NCBI RefSeq assembly: GCF_002157895.1
Contig: NZ_CP021377.1
Span: 1,922,001 to 1,986,000 of the forward strand
DNA length: 64,000 nucleotides
Direction of reading: 5' to 3'
DNA from: Oceanisphaera profunda
Lineage (GTDB): Bacteria > Pseudomonadota > Gammaproteobacteria > Enterobacterales > Aeromonadaceae
Shown: in pieces, positions 38,977 through 48,305 of the stretch
Layout of the letters: each line of letters begins with the position of its first letter
Position numbering within the stretch: the first letter of the stretch is position 1
Notes under the pieces: model-generated
What the model was told of the DNA's origin: nothing
The model's input: only the letters and a program-made list of their open reading frames with translations
Databases searched by the model: none
Program-made: the position numbers and the translations under genes

Positions 38977-39091
38977 GATGCTTGCTCCTTGGTTGCAGCT
39001 GAAAGGTGGCTGCTACTCATTCTGGATCAACAGGCCATAACTATAGTTGGGTAAATGTTTTGACAGTTGAGTAAACATTTTGGCCAATAAA

Positions 39092-39120
39092 AAACGCCGC
39101 AGCGGTTAGGCTGCGGCGTT
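39092..39120 (-). terminator. Intrinsic terminator after the BCCT gene
   Basis: Stem AACGCCGCAGC/GCTGCGGCGTT with a 6-base loop, and a T-run on the minus strand. Confidence 0.88.
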
Positions 39121-39184
39121 GTAGTTAGTGCCCTGTTTTAGGCAAAAGTTTTAAGCGTGCTTATTTAAGCAGTGGATTGCTCCG

Positions 39185-40762
39185 TTACGGTAGCTTGGCA
39201 TCACCGGCGGGATCGTCGGTTTCACTATGACGCTCTTTATGCGGCACTATACCTTGCTCATAAGCCATAATGTGCGCCACTTTCGGCCCAGTCCATAACA
39301 CCGGCAGCAAGAGTAACGACACGGGCGCGGCGGTGATCACAATAAAGGATTGCAGCGCGTTAATGCCCCCTTCGCCCATGCGCAGTAACACGGCGGCCAC
39401 CAAGCCCATGGTCAGAGCCCAAAAAATACGGTCACGGGTGCGCGGTGTGTGGCTACCACTAATGGCCATGGCAATGGCGTAGGCCATAGAGTCACCAGTC
39501 GTGGCCACAAAGACCACGGTGAGCACTAAGAAAGCAGGTACCATAAATTCGGCAAACGGCAGTTGTTGGGTAATGCCCAATAAGGCGGCGGGTAAACCAC
39601 CGGCGTTTAGCGGCTCAGAAATCAAACCCGCTACGCTTTCTTCATAGAAGATACCGGCGCCACCTAAGGCAGCAAACCAGAAGTTAGTCACTAACGGCGC
39701 CATAATCGCCACTGCCACTACCAGCTCGCGCAGGGTACGACCACGAGAAATTCGGGCAATAAACAGTGCCATCATAGGGCCATAACCAATAAACCAACCC
39801 CAGAAGAACAGCGTCCACCAACCCATCCATTCGTTATCGTGGCGAGTGAGTGCCATTGGCATAAAGTCTTGTAAATAAAGACCCATGGCATTCAGGAAGG
39901 AGTCGATAATAAAACCGCCTGGGCCGAACACTAAGATGATGGCCAGCAACACCAGCGCCAATACTACGTTAGCGCTGGATAACCACTGAATGCCTTTTTC
40001 AATGCCGGTAGAAGCGGAAATGGTATAGATCAATACCAAGCCACCGAGAATAGCTAACTGCAGGGTATAGTTATTTTCCCAGCCCAACAGCGCTTCAAAA
40101 CTAAAGCCCAGCTGAGTGGCCAAGAAGCCAATCGGACCTATGGTACCGGCGGCCACTGCAATAATAGACACCACATCGGCGACCGTACCCAACCAGTGGG
40201 TCTCTATTTTTTTACCAAAAATAGGATACAGCAGGGTGCGCGGACGCATCGCTAAACCTCGGTCGTAGTGCGCGTGCACCACCACTAATGCGGACAGCGT
40301 GCCCAATGCGGCCCAAGCCAAAAAGCCCCAGTGCATAAAGCTTTGTGCAAGTCCGGCAGAGATAGCAGAAATGCCCGCAGGTGCCTCTTCAAATACCGGT
40401 GGGGTACTTAAGTAGTGATACATAGGCTCGGCTGCGGACCAAAACACACCGCCGCCCGCCAGTAAGGTACACATAATGACCGCAAGCCAGCGAAAGGTTG
40501 AGCTATCGGGGGTAACGTGTCCGCCTAGGCGAATATCGCCGTAACGGGTAAAGCCCAGTACTAGGGCAATCACTAAGTTAGCCAGCATCCAGACTTGCCA
40601 TAGGGGGCCAAAAAAACCGATCACCCAAGAAAAACTGACGTTTATCCATTGGGTCATCTGTTCTAAGTCAATCAGGGCGAGTATTACGAAAAGCAGGAGG
40701 AAGCCGCCGCTAAGGCTGGCCACGAGACGTTTGTCATTCGTTCGGGGTTCTGAAGATTTCAT
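39185..40762 (-). CDS. BCCT-family betaine/carnitine/choline transporter
   Basis: A 525-residue, 12-helix secondary transporter. The family signature around WGWFIGYGPMMALFIARIS with its Trp box is present, as is the LeuT-fold layout; a charged hydrophilic tail follows residue 500. Such proteins import compatible solutes such as glycine betaine, fitting a saline habitat. Exact substrate unknown. It is a lone gene with its own terminator. Confidence 0.92.
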   Translation of the reverse strand: MKSSEPRTNDKRLVASLSGGFLLLFVILALIDLEQMTQWINVSFSWVIGFFGPLWQVWMLANLVIALVLGFTRYGDIRLGGHVTPDSSTFRWLAVIMCTLLAGGGVFWSAAEPMYHYLSTPPVFEEAPAGISAISAGLAQSFMHWGFLAWAALGTLSALVVVHAHYDRGLAMRPRTLLYPIFGKKIETHWLGTVADVVSIIAVAAGTIGPIGFLATQLGFSFEALLGWENNYTLQLAILGGLVLIYTISASTGIEKGIQWLSSANVVLALVLLAIILVFGPGGFIIDSFLNAMGLYLQDFMPMALTRHDNEWMGWWTLFFWGWFIGYGPMMALFIARISRGRTLRELVVAVAIMAPLVTNFWFAALGGAGIFYEESVAGLISEPLNAGGLPAALLGITQQLPFAEFMVPAFLVLTVVFVATTGDSMAYAIAMAISGSHTPRTRDRIFWALTMGLVAAVLLRMGEGGINALQSFIVITAAPVSLLLLPVLWTGPKVAHIMAYEQGIVPHKERHSETDDPAGDAKLP

Positions 40763-40938
40763 CTGTTCACTTTATTCAATGCATGAACGCACCAAGTGTA
40801 CATAATTAGCACTAAAATGTGAAGTTAATGGCTTTTTTAGCCGTAAGTAGCGCTCACTTCGCAAAAGTTGGCGAGAAGCGCGGCCGTGGCTTCTGTTAAG
40901 ATAGCGGTATCTTTGTTGCTAAGGCAGGACAGTCATTT

Positions 40939-41673
40939 ATGCTTCGCCCTCGAATAACGCCCCACCAGTTAGTGCACCAGCATCAGCCGTTGGATGATAA
41001 CGAGCTGGGCATTATGTGCTGGAACACCCAAAAACTGACCTTAAGCCCAGAGTTTCAGCTGTGTTTAACGCAACTGTTAGCGCAATTTCCTACTCGGTTA
41101 TTATTACTGCAAGAGGCCAAGCTGGCGCTCAGTCAACGGCTGCAGTTAGACGGCTGGTCTTATGCGGTGTCGCCGAATATTCAAACCCCCACTCATTTAT
41201 TTGGCGTGCTTACCGCCGGCCAATGCGCCTTCGATGATATTACCACCGTGCTCAGCCAAGGCCGCGAGCTGACTTTTGCCACCCACAAGAGCCAAGTGAT
41301 TACCCATCACTCGTTAAAAAGCGGGGATACCTTATTAGTGGCTAACATTCATGCCATTAACTTTGTGCGCCACGGCCAATTTCACCATGAAATTGCGGTA
41401 TTGCGCCAAGTGCTGCTGCAACATAAAGGGCCGTTAATTGTGGCCGGAGATTTTAACGTTTGGAGCCGTTCACGACGTTTATATTTGGCACAGTTTTGCC
41501 GCGCCATGGGCTTAAAAAAAGCGGTCATGGAAGATGCGAAATACATTAAAACCTATCGTAAACAGCCGTTAGATTTTATTTTTTATCGGGATTTAAAACT
41601 GCGCTCGGCCATCGCCATCAACACCCCCACCGTTTCGGATCATAACCCCATTTACGCGCAGTTTACGCGCTAG
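40939..41673 (+). CDS. Endonuclease/exonuclease/phosphatase-family protein
   Basis: A 244-residue EEP-fold hydrolase. Metal and catalytic motifs: IMCWNTQKL, Glu in LLLQEAKL, NIHAINF, Asp/Asn in VAGDFNVWS, DFIFYRDL and the closing SDHNPI. It resembles the YafD group. Substrate (nucleic acid, phospholipid or inositol phosphate) unknown. Confidence 0.85.
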   Translation: MLRPRITPHQLVHQHQPLDDNELGIMCWNTQKLTLSPEFQLCLTQLLAQFPTRLLLLQEAKLALSQRLQLDGWSYAVSPNIQTPTHLFGVLTAGQCAFDDITTVLSQGRELTFATHKSQVITHHSLKSGDTLLVANIHAINFVRHGQFHHEIAVLRQVLLQHKGPLIVAGDFNVWSRSRRLYLAQFCRAMGLKKAVMEDAKYIKTYRKQPLDFIFYRDLKLRSAIAINTPTVSDHNPIYAQFTR

Positions 41674-41781
41674 CCCTACGGGCCGTCGTACGCTATACGC
41701 CATGCGTCAACCAAGCTGTTATGCCGGTGCCGGGTCGTGGCTCGGCATGACGGGCCCGGCATCTGCTTTACAATCTTAAGG

Positions 41782-41812
41782 GCGAGATCCTGACGTGCGT
41801 CAGGAAGACGGC
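41782..41812. repeat. Dispersed palindromic repeat, copy in the 41.7 kb spacer
   Basis: GCGAGATCCTGACGTGCGTC and AGGAAGACGGC follow a GCCGGG-rich palindromic stretch (41721-41760). It is the same pairing of elements as at 57.4 kb and 63.9 kb. Confidence 0.75.
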
Positions 41813-41859
41813 TTTAAACCCAGTGCTGCGGCGCGGTTTTCCGCCTCACACCTAACGCT

Positions 41860-42969
41860 TCACTCCTCACATGTATTTATCTCTGCCACCTGCTTGGCCA
41901 GTGCTACTAACTCTTCGCTATTGGCTAAGCCGTCAATAAAGCGCTGGGGGATCCCCGATAAGCCTACTTGTGCTCCCACCAGAGCGCCGGTGAGCATGGC
42001 GCGGGCCATGTTGTGGCCGCCGCCATTAATGGCGTGTAATACTGCTGACTCAAAATCATTGCTAAAGCGTGCTGCTAAATAATAGGCTGCCGGCACTAGC
42101 TGATAAATAGAGCAGGCCATGCCATAAGCTTCTGATACCCGCCAAGCGGGCTCAATGTGCGTCTCTGAACTCGCTGCCAAATTAGCCATGTAAGCTGGCG
42201 TAAGCAGGGCATCGGCACAACTTAAGTTAGTGTCTGACAAATCGTCTAGGTCGAGCGCTTGGGCAGCGTTGCTGGTGGACGATAAACAAAAGGGCAGCTC
42301 ACCTTGATCCACTTGTGCCAGTAATTTATCGCTAAGGGTGGCATCTAACGCGTGACCTTCAATAAGCAAGCCCAACACCCCGTTAAACGCCAAGGTGTGC
42401 GCTAATACCATCTCATCATCTTGCGTTAGTCGGGTATTAGCGCAGACGGCTGCGCTTAATGACTTAGGCTGTCCCGCATAACAGGCGGCAATCCCTAGGG
42501 TGCGCTCTAGTGCTTCTGTGTTGTCGGCAGGGCCGGCACATTTTTCCCACGGTAATTGCAGTTGCACCCGCTTATGCCAAGTTTCGCGTATCGATTGGCT
42601 GGTATAACCGCCTGGGCCTTGTTTGGCGCTGCTATCAAGCTTGGTAAACTCTAGCTGCGTAAACAAGTCTTGCTCTAAGCGTTGGCAAAAATCAGCTTGT
42701 TTATAACCTTGGTGCGAAATCAGCGACGCTAAGGTTAAGCGCAAAATAACCCCTGATTGCGACGGCTCACCGGCCTTCACGCCTTCATGATAATGGCCAG
42801 GCAGTGGCGTGGTGTAATCATCAATCCAGTCGCCATATGCACGGCGCAGCTCGGCTAAGTCGTAATACCAATGCGGGCCCACGCCTAAGGCATCACCAAT
42901 AAAGGCGCCCATAATGGCACCGGCTGCTCGGTCAGTTTGTGTCGTAGGTGATGCATGATACTTAGGCAT
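41860..42969 (-). CDS. ADP-ribosylglycohydrolase-family protein
   Basis: A 369-residue DraG-like all-helical hydrolase. The N-terminal metal motif GAFIGDALGVGPHWYYD and the C-terminal INGGGHNMARAMLTGALVGA supply the two-metal site. Family members remove ADP-ribose from proteins or small molecules. The downstream end lies in a heptamer-rich tract. Confidence 0.88.
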   Translation of the reverse strand: MPKYHASPTTQTDRAAGAIMGAFIGDALGVGPHWYYDLAELRRAYGDWIDDYTTPLPGHYHEGVKAGEPSQSGVILRLTLASLISHQGYKQADFCQRLEQDLFTQLEFTKLDSSAKQGPGGYTSQSIRETWHKRVQLQLPWEKCAGPADNTEALERTLGIAACYAGQPKSLSAAVCANTRLTQDDEMVLAHTLAFNGVLGLLIEGHALDATLSDKLLAQVDQGELPFCLSSTSNAAQALDLDDLSDTNLSCADALLTPAYMANLAASSETHIEPAWRVSEAYGMACSIYQLVPAAYYLAARFSNDFESAVLHAINGGGHNMARAMLTGALVGAQVGLSGIPQRFIDGLANSEELVALAKQVAEINTCEE

Positions 42970-43359
42970 GGGTGGCTCCTAGCTTAGGGAATAGGGAAGT
43001 TTAATTATTATTATATTGCTCAGCTTATAACGCCATTAATATGGCTAAACCGACCAGTATAATCACAGCGATAAATAATAATAAACGGTGAGCCTACTTT
43101 AATTGCTTGAATTACTGAGTTTTTATGCTACAAACAATGACCAGTAAGAGCCAAACGTAACCGATTGCGAATGTAACGGCGCGGGTATGGCTGAGTGCAT
43201 AGCCGAGTAACTTGGTTGTTTTTAGAGAGCTAATGCTATTAACGATGTGGCACTGACGTGAGAGTCGTATTCACTTAGGAACCGTTGTCGAATAAACTCG
43301 TTATTTACGTTTAACTCTGATTTTCGCACTGAACGTTCAGGATAAAGGGACTTATACTG
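42970..43359. other. 390-base intergenic spacer
   Basis: AT-rich divergent promoter space between the ADP-ribosylglycohydrolase and the first cyclic-di-GMP gene. No gene, repeat or clear operator seen. A short hydrophobic minus-strand stretch near 43030-43090 lacks a start codon. Confidence 0.5.
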
Positions 43360-45639
43360 TTGATTATCCATTTAGTGGAACACTCTGCTTTGTTGCTCGC
43401 CTTGTGCTGGCTGATGACGCTGAATTCTCGTTACTGGGAGCACCATGATAATGCTGCAAAGCTGGTCAGTGGTGTGCTGCTCGGTATTGCTTGCGTAGTG
43501 GGCATGAGCATCGCCATTGAGCTGGAGGCGGGCTGGGTATTTGATGCGCGCAGTGTGATCTTGAGCGTTGCCGCTTTTGTGGGTGGTCCCTTAGTGGCCG
43601 GTATTGCCGGAGTGATTGCCGCAGGCTATCGCATTTGGTTGGGCGGTGCTGGCATGGGCGGCGGCCTAGCAGTAATCGCTTTTTCTGTGTTATTTGGTTT
43701 GGCTTATCGCTATTTACAACAGCGCGATCAAGTCGGTAAAGGCATAGTTTCACTGTTTTGCTTTGGCTTTCTGGTACACACAGCCCTGTTATTGCACTTT
43801 TCTTTGTTGCCCATTCCCAATCGCCCCTCCCTTGCGTTAGAAATAGGTCTGCCCATGTTACTGGTGATGCCGCTGGCCACCGTGTGTCTCGGCTGGATGC
43901 TCGAAGATATTAAGCGCCGTATTCAAGATGAACGAGAACTGCGTATTGCCGCTACGGCATTTGAAGTTCGCCAAGGCTTATTAGTCGCAGATGCGCACAA
44001 TCGTATTCTTAGAATTAATCAGACCTTTACAGATATTACAGGCTACAAATCAGCTGAAGTGGTGGGCAGAGAAGCCAGTCTGTTGAGATCTGGGCGTCAT
44101 GAAGCGTCTTTCTATCAAGCCATGTGGCAGCAGCTAGTGGAAGCCGGGCGTTGGCAAGGTGAAATCTGGAGCCGCCGTAAAAATGGTGATGTTTATCCTG
44201 GGTGGCTGTCGATCAGCGCAGTACGTAGCCCTCAAGGCCAGATCACCCATTATGTGTCCTCAATGGAAGATCTGAGTGAGCGTAAGGCCTCAGAGGAGCG
44301 TATTCGAGACTTGGCTTTTTTTGATGCATTAACCGGTTTACCTAATCGTAGTTTGCTGCTGGAACGCATACAGCGTGTGATGGATACAGCAAGTCGCAGC
44401 GGGCGCTACGGGGCAGTACTGTTTCTTGATTTAAACAGTTTCAAAAGCATTAACGACCTGCATGGCCATCACACCGGTGATCAGTTGTTGTGTCTGGTCG
44501 CCAAGCGTTTGAATGATGCCATGTATACCAGTGATACGGTGGCCCGTTTGAGTGCCGATGAGTTTGTGATCGTGATTGAAAACCTCAGCACCGATCATCA
44601 GCATGCTGCCGACCGAGCCGAACAATATGCAAGGCGCATCCATCAGCTACTGAGCAAGCCTTATACCATAGGATTACTGGAGTTACGCCGAGGTGCCAGC
44701 CTGGGTATTACCTTATTTAAAGACGGCGCTTATTCGGTGGATGAGCTGATTCAGCATGCCGAGCTGGCGATGCAGCAGAGCAAATCCTCATTTGAGGAGA
44801 AAATACGCTTTTTTGACCCCACTATGCAGGAGGCGGTGAGCAAGCGTTTGTTACTTGAAGAAGATATTCGCCGCGGTTTGCAGGCCGAAGAATTTATTCC
44901 CTATTTTCAACCCCAGCTTAATGACATTGGTCAAGCGACGGGTGCCGAAGTGCTGGCCCGCTGGGCGCACCCTCAGCATGGTGTGTTGGCGCCCGGTGTC
45001 TTTATTGAAGTGGCTGAGCAGGCGGGGTTAATTGAGCAGATTGACTTACAGATGTTACGCCAAGCTTGCCAACAGCTGGCAGCGTGGCAGCGAGAGCCGG
45101 ATACCGCTGCACTTACCTTGGCTGTTAACCTCAGTGCTCGGTTGCTGTATCTGCCTAATTTTGTGGCCACTTTGCTTGAGTTTTTAACGCAGTCGGGGGC
45201 AGATCCGTATCGGCTAAAACTCGAGCTGACAGAAACCATGTTACTCGATGATATGTCGGCGGCCATTGCTCGTATGCACGAGCTTAGAGAGCATGGCATT
45301 CGTTTTTCGATTGATGATTTTGGTACCGGTTATTCATCATTATCTTACTTACAGAAGCTGCCACTGGATCAGTTAAAAATAGACCAATCTTTTGTGCGTG
45401 AGCTGCCAGAAAACAGCAGCAGCCTCGCGATTATCAAGGCCATTTGTGCGTTGGCCGACAGCTTGCAGCTAGAAGTGATTGCCGAAGGTGTAGAAACCGA
45501 ACAGCAATATCATGAGTTATTGGACTTAGACTGTCGGTACTTTCAAGGCTATTTATTTGGCCGCCCCATGCCATTGGCTGAGTTCTCACACTGGCTAAGA
45601 GCCAACCAAACGACCCGTCCATTTCGCTTCCCTCTGTAA
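43360..45639 (+). CDS. 5TM-PAS-GGDEF(degenerate)-EAL cyclic-di-GMP phosphodiesterase
   Basis: A 759-residue membrane protein: a LytS-type five-helix sensor (about 1-185, with ELEAGWVFDARSVILS and GGPLVAGIAGVIAAGYR), PAS (about 195-305), a GGDEF domain whose signature is LSADEF and so should not make c-di-GMP, and an EAL domain (about 500-745). The EAL metal and catalytic residues are kept: EVLARW, NLSARLL, LELTETMLLDD, IDDFGTGYSSLSYL, LKIDQ and IAEGVE. It probably degrades c-di-GMP in response to a membrane or PAS signal. The TTG start has AAGGGA upstream. It is paralogous to the next gene. Confidence 0.9.
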   Translation: MIIHLVEHSALLLALCWLMTLNSRYWEHHDNAAKLVSGVLLGIACVVGMSIAIELEAGWVFDARSVILSVAAFVGGPLVAGIAGVIAAGYRIWLGGAGMGGGLAVIAFSVLFGLAYRYLQQRDQVGKGIVSLFCFGFLVHTALLLHFSLLPIPNRPSLALEIGLPMLLVMPLATVCLGWMLEDIKRRIQDERELRIAATAFEVRQGLLVADAHNRILRINQTFTDITGYKSAEVVGREASLLRSGRHEASFYQAMWQQLVEAGRWQGEIWSRRKNGDVYPGWLSISAVRSPQGQITHYVSSMEDLSERKASEERIRDLAFFDALTGLPNRSLLLERIQRVMDTASRSGRYGAVLFLDLNSFKSINDLHGHHTGDQLLCLVAKRLNDAMYTSDTVARLSADEFVIVIENLSTDHQHAADRAEQYARRIHQLLSKPYTIGLLELRRGASLGITLFKDGAYSVDELIQHAELAMQQSKSSFEEKIRFFDPTMQEAVSKRLLLEEDIRRGLQAEEFIPYFQPQLNDIGQATGAEVLARWAHPQHGVLAPGVFIEVAEQAGLIEQIDLQMLRQACQQLAAWQREPDTAALTLAVNLSARLLYLPNFVATLLEFLTQSGADPYRLKLELTETMLLDDMSAAIARMHELREHGIRFSIDDFGTGYSSLSYLQKLPLDQLKIDQSFVRELPENSSSLAIIKAICALADSLQLEVIAEGVETEQQYHELLDLDCRYFQGYLFGRPMPLAEFSHWLRANQTTRPFRFPL

Positions 45640-45847
45640 GTTAGAGGAATCTTCGAGCCTCGGTTTTGCCTTGATCTAAAACTTCTCGCTATGCCTGCCC
45701 CAAAGTCCTCTTAAGAGGCGGCCGGCTACTAGGCCGTCTGAACTCTCTGTCTAACAAACGTGGCGGCTAAAAGCGCCTTGGCTGCTTGCGATGTTTGCAT
45801 GGCGGCGAGAGCGTTGACCTGTGGGATGCAAATGAAATTTTATTTTC

Positions 45848-45964
45848 TTGATCTAGGTCAATAGTGAAAATCTGAAAGTGTGTTGAGATGCGCGGCCGCA
45901 TGTATGCATAATCGTCATAGTTCCGCATTTTATATCGTTCAGGACCCAGGGGGCCCTTTTTTTT
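45848..45964 (+). promoter_or_regulatory. FNR/Anr-like box, promoter and terminator-like leader of the second c-di-GMP operon
   Basis: TTGATCTAGGTCAA (45848-45861) differs from the FNR consensus TTGATnnnnATCAA at one base. TTGAGA (45883-45888) and CATAAT (45907-45912) with 18 bases between form a plausible promoter, putting the box near -64, close to a class I activator position. A GC hairpin (45942-45956) followed by eight T ends exactly at the TTG start codon and could act as an attenuator. AGGGGG within it is also the only ribosome-binding candidate. Confidence 0.55.
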
Positions 45965-48302
45965 GATACTCCATCTTATTCAAAACGCCGCCTTGCTGCT
46001 GTCGCTGTGTTGTCTGCAATCGATCAATAACCGTTTCTTGGGCAGCAATGGCAATGCGGGCACTTTTATATCGGGCTTGTTGTACGGTCTTACCTGCGTG
46101 ATTGGCATGATGAGTGCTATTGAACTCGAGGGAGGCTGGATATTCGATGCCCGCAGCGTGGTGTTGAGCATGGCCGCGATATTTGGTGGCCCTCTAGTCG
46201 CCGTTATCGCGGGTTTTATTGCGGCCATTTATCGATTCTGGCTGGGTGGAGCGGGTATGTGGGGTGGCATGAGCGTTATCGTGCTAGCCGTGCTGCTGGG
46301 GTGGGCGTATCGTTATTTTCACGGTCGCAACAAGGTTGAGCTGGGGCTCTGGTCGCTGCTGCTTTTCGGTCTGCTGCTGCATATTTTGATGCTGATAAAT
46401 CTTCTACTGCAGTCTACGGCTCATACGACCGGCATGGTTATGCAGGCGGGGGTGGCTACGCTGCTGGTCATGCCTATTGCCACTGTGTGGCTGGGCTGGA
46501 TGCTCATAAATATCGCAAGGTTGGCTCGCGATGAGCAAGAGCTGCGGATTGCGGCCACCGCCTTCGAGATCCGTCAAGGGCTGCTGATAACCGATCCCGA
46601 CAGTTATATTCTGCGCGTCAATCGGGCGTTTAGCGCCATCACCGGTTACCAGGCTAATGAAGTCATAGGGCAAAAAAGTAGCATACTTAGCTCAGGCCGT
46701 CATGACGCGGCTTTTTACCGAAATATGTGGCAGCAGCTGACGGCGACGGATCGATGGCAGGGCGAAATATGGAACCAACGCAAGAACGGTGAGATATACC
46801 CTGAATGGCTGTCGATCGTCGGGGTACGCAATACCGAGGGGCAACTTACTCATTATGTGGCCTCGATGGATGATGTCACTAAGCGCAAAGCCGCCGAGGC
46901 GCGTATCCGGCACCTCGCTCTCTTCGATACGCTGACCGATCTACCCAATCGTAATCTGCTGCTGGAGCGGGTGCAGTATGCCACGGACACCGGTGCGCGC
47001 AGCAAGCGATATGCCGCGCTGCTGTTTCTCAATTTTGACGGCTTCAAGAGTATTAATGACCTACATGGACGTCAGTTTGGCGACCAGCTGCTGTGTCGGA
47101 TCGCCACCCGCCTTAGTAATGCTCTGCGTTCCAGTGATACGTTGGCGCGGCTTGGCGCCGACGAATTTGTGGTCATGGTCGAGAGCCTGGACGACGATCG
47201 CCAAGAGGCCGCCAGCAAGGCTGAGCAGTGTGCGCTCCATCTGAAGCGGGTATTGGGCAAGCTGTACCGGTTCAATGAACTCGAACTGCACAGCCGTGTC
47301 AGCATTGGTATTACCCTGTTCAATGACGCCGAGCATACGGGGGACGAGCTGATACAGCAGGCCGAGCTGGCCATGCATCAGGCCAAGGCGGCAGGCAAGG
47401 ACACAATACGTTTCTTTGATCCGGCCATGCAAGAGGCGGTCAGTGCGCAATTGCGCCTAGAGGAAGACATTCGCCGCGGGTTGCAGGCTGAAGAATTTAT
47501 GCCCTACCTACAGCCACAGCTGGATGCGCGCGGTCGGGTGCTTGGCGCCGAAGTGCTGGCTCGCTGGCAGCATCCCCAACGGGGCCTGCTCACTCCGGGA
47601 GTTTTTATCGAGGTGGCCGAACAGGCAGGTATGGTGGAGCAGATAGATCTGCAGATGCTGTATCAGGCTTGTCATCAGCTGGCATTGTGGCGACGAGAAC
47701 CGGCCACCGCTTCACTGAGCTTGGCCGTCAATCTCAGTGCTCGGCTGCTGTATCAACCGGATTTCATTGATCAACTGCTCCATATTCTGGCCCAGAGCGG
47801 TGCTAATCCGCAGCGGCTGAAGCTGGAGCTAACAGAAACCATACTGATCGACGACATGTCGGTTGCCATTGCCCGCATGCACCAGCTCAGAGAGCATGGT
47901 ATTCGCTTCTCGATTGACGATTTTGGCACCGGCTATTCGTCACTGGCCTACCTGCAGAAATTGCCGCTGGATCAGTTGAAAATCGACCAATCCTTCGTGC
48001 GCGACATGATAGAAGATGAACACAGCTTGGCGATTATTCGCGCCATCTGTGCCTTGGCCGATAGCTTACAGCTGGAGGTGATTGCTGAGGGCGTGGAGAC
48101 AGAAGCGCAACACGCCATGCTGCAGGATATCGGCTGCGGCTATTTTCAGGGCTACCTGTTTGGCCGACCCATGCCGCTGGACGAGTTTGAACGGCTGCTA
48201 ATGGCTAACCAGCCAAAATCGCCGTTGAAGATATCGTCAGATCAAAGCAAATCAGAGCAGAATACAGATAACGAGATGATCACTGTCCGAGCGAGACGTT
48301 AA
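45963..48302 (+). CDS. 5TM-PAS-GGDEF(degenerate)-EAL cyclic-di-GMP phosphodiesterase, paralogue
   Basis: A 779-residue protein with the same architecture as its upstream neighbour: LytS-type membrane sensor (ELEGGWIFDARSVVLS), PAS, GGDEF with signature LGADEF, and a complete EAL set (EVLARW, NLSARLL, LELTETILIDD, IDDFGTGYSSLAYL, LKIDQ, IAEGVE). It retains an RxxD inhibitory-site motif (RSSD) five residues before the degenerate signature, so it may still bind c-di-GMP there. Codons are clearly richer in G+C (CTG for Leu) than in the first paralogue. The start is a TTG inside a T-run. It lies 3 bases before the cyclase gene. Confidence 0.88.
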   Translation: MILHLIQNAALLLSLCCLQSINNRFLGSNGNAGTFISGLLYGLTCVIGMMSAIELEGGWIFDARSVVLSMAAIFGGPLVAVIAGFIAAIYRFWLGGAGMWGGMSVIVLAVLLGWAYRYFHGRNKVELGLWSLLLFGLLLHILMLINLLLQSTAHTTGMVMQAGVATLLVMPIATVWLGWMLINIARLARDEQELRIAATAFEIRQGLLITDPDSYILRVNRAFSAITGYQANEVIGQKSSILSSGRHDAAFYRNMWQQLTATDRWQGEIWNQRKNGEIYPEWLSIVGVRNTEGQLTHYVASMDDVTKRKAAEARIRHLALFDTLTDLPNRNLLLERVQYATDTGARSKRYAALLFLNFDGFKSINDLHGRQFGDQLLCRIATRLSNALRSSDTLARLGADEFVVMVESLDDDRQEAASKAEQCALHLKRVLGKLYRFNELELHSRVSIGITLFNDAEHTGDELIQQAELAMHQAKAAGKDTIRFFDPAMQEAVSAQLRLEEDIRRGLQAEEFMPYLQPQLDARGRVLGAEVLARWQHPQRGLLTPGVFIEVAEQAGMVEQIDLQMLYQACHQLALWRREPATASLSLAVNLSARLLYQPDFIDQLLHILAQSGANPQRLKLELTETILIDDMSVAIARMHQLREHGIRFSIDDFGTGYSSLAYLQKLPLDQLKIDQSFVRDMIEDEHSLAIIRAICALADSLQLEVIAEGVETEAQHAMLQDIGCGYFQGYLFGRPMPLDEFERLLMANQPKSPLKISSDQSKSEQNTDNEMITVRARR

Positions 48303-48305
48303 GCC

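Noticed and set aside
43020-43095. Small hydrophobic peptide on the minus strand
   Set aside because: A stop codon lies directly upstream and there is no start codon or ribosome-binding site.
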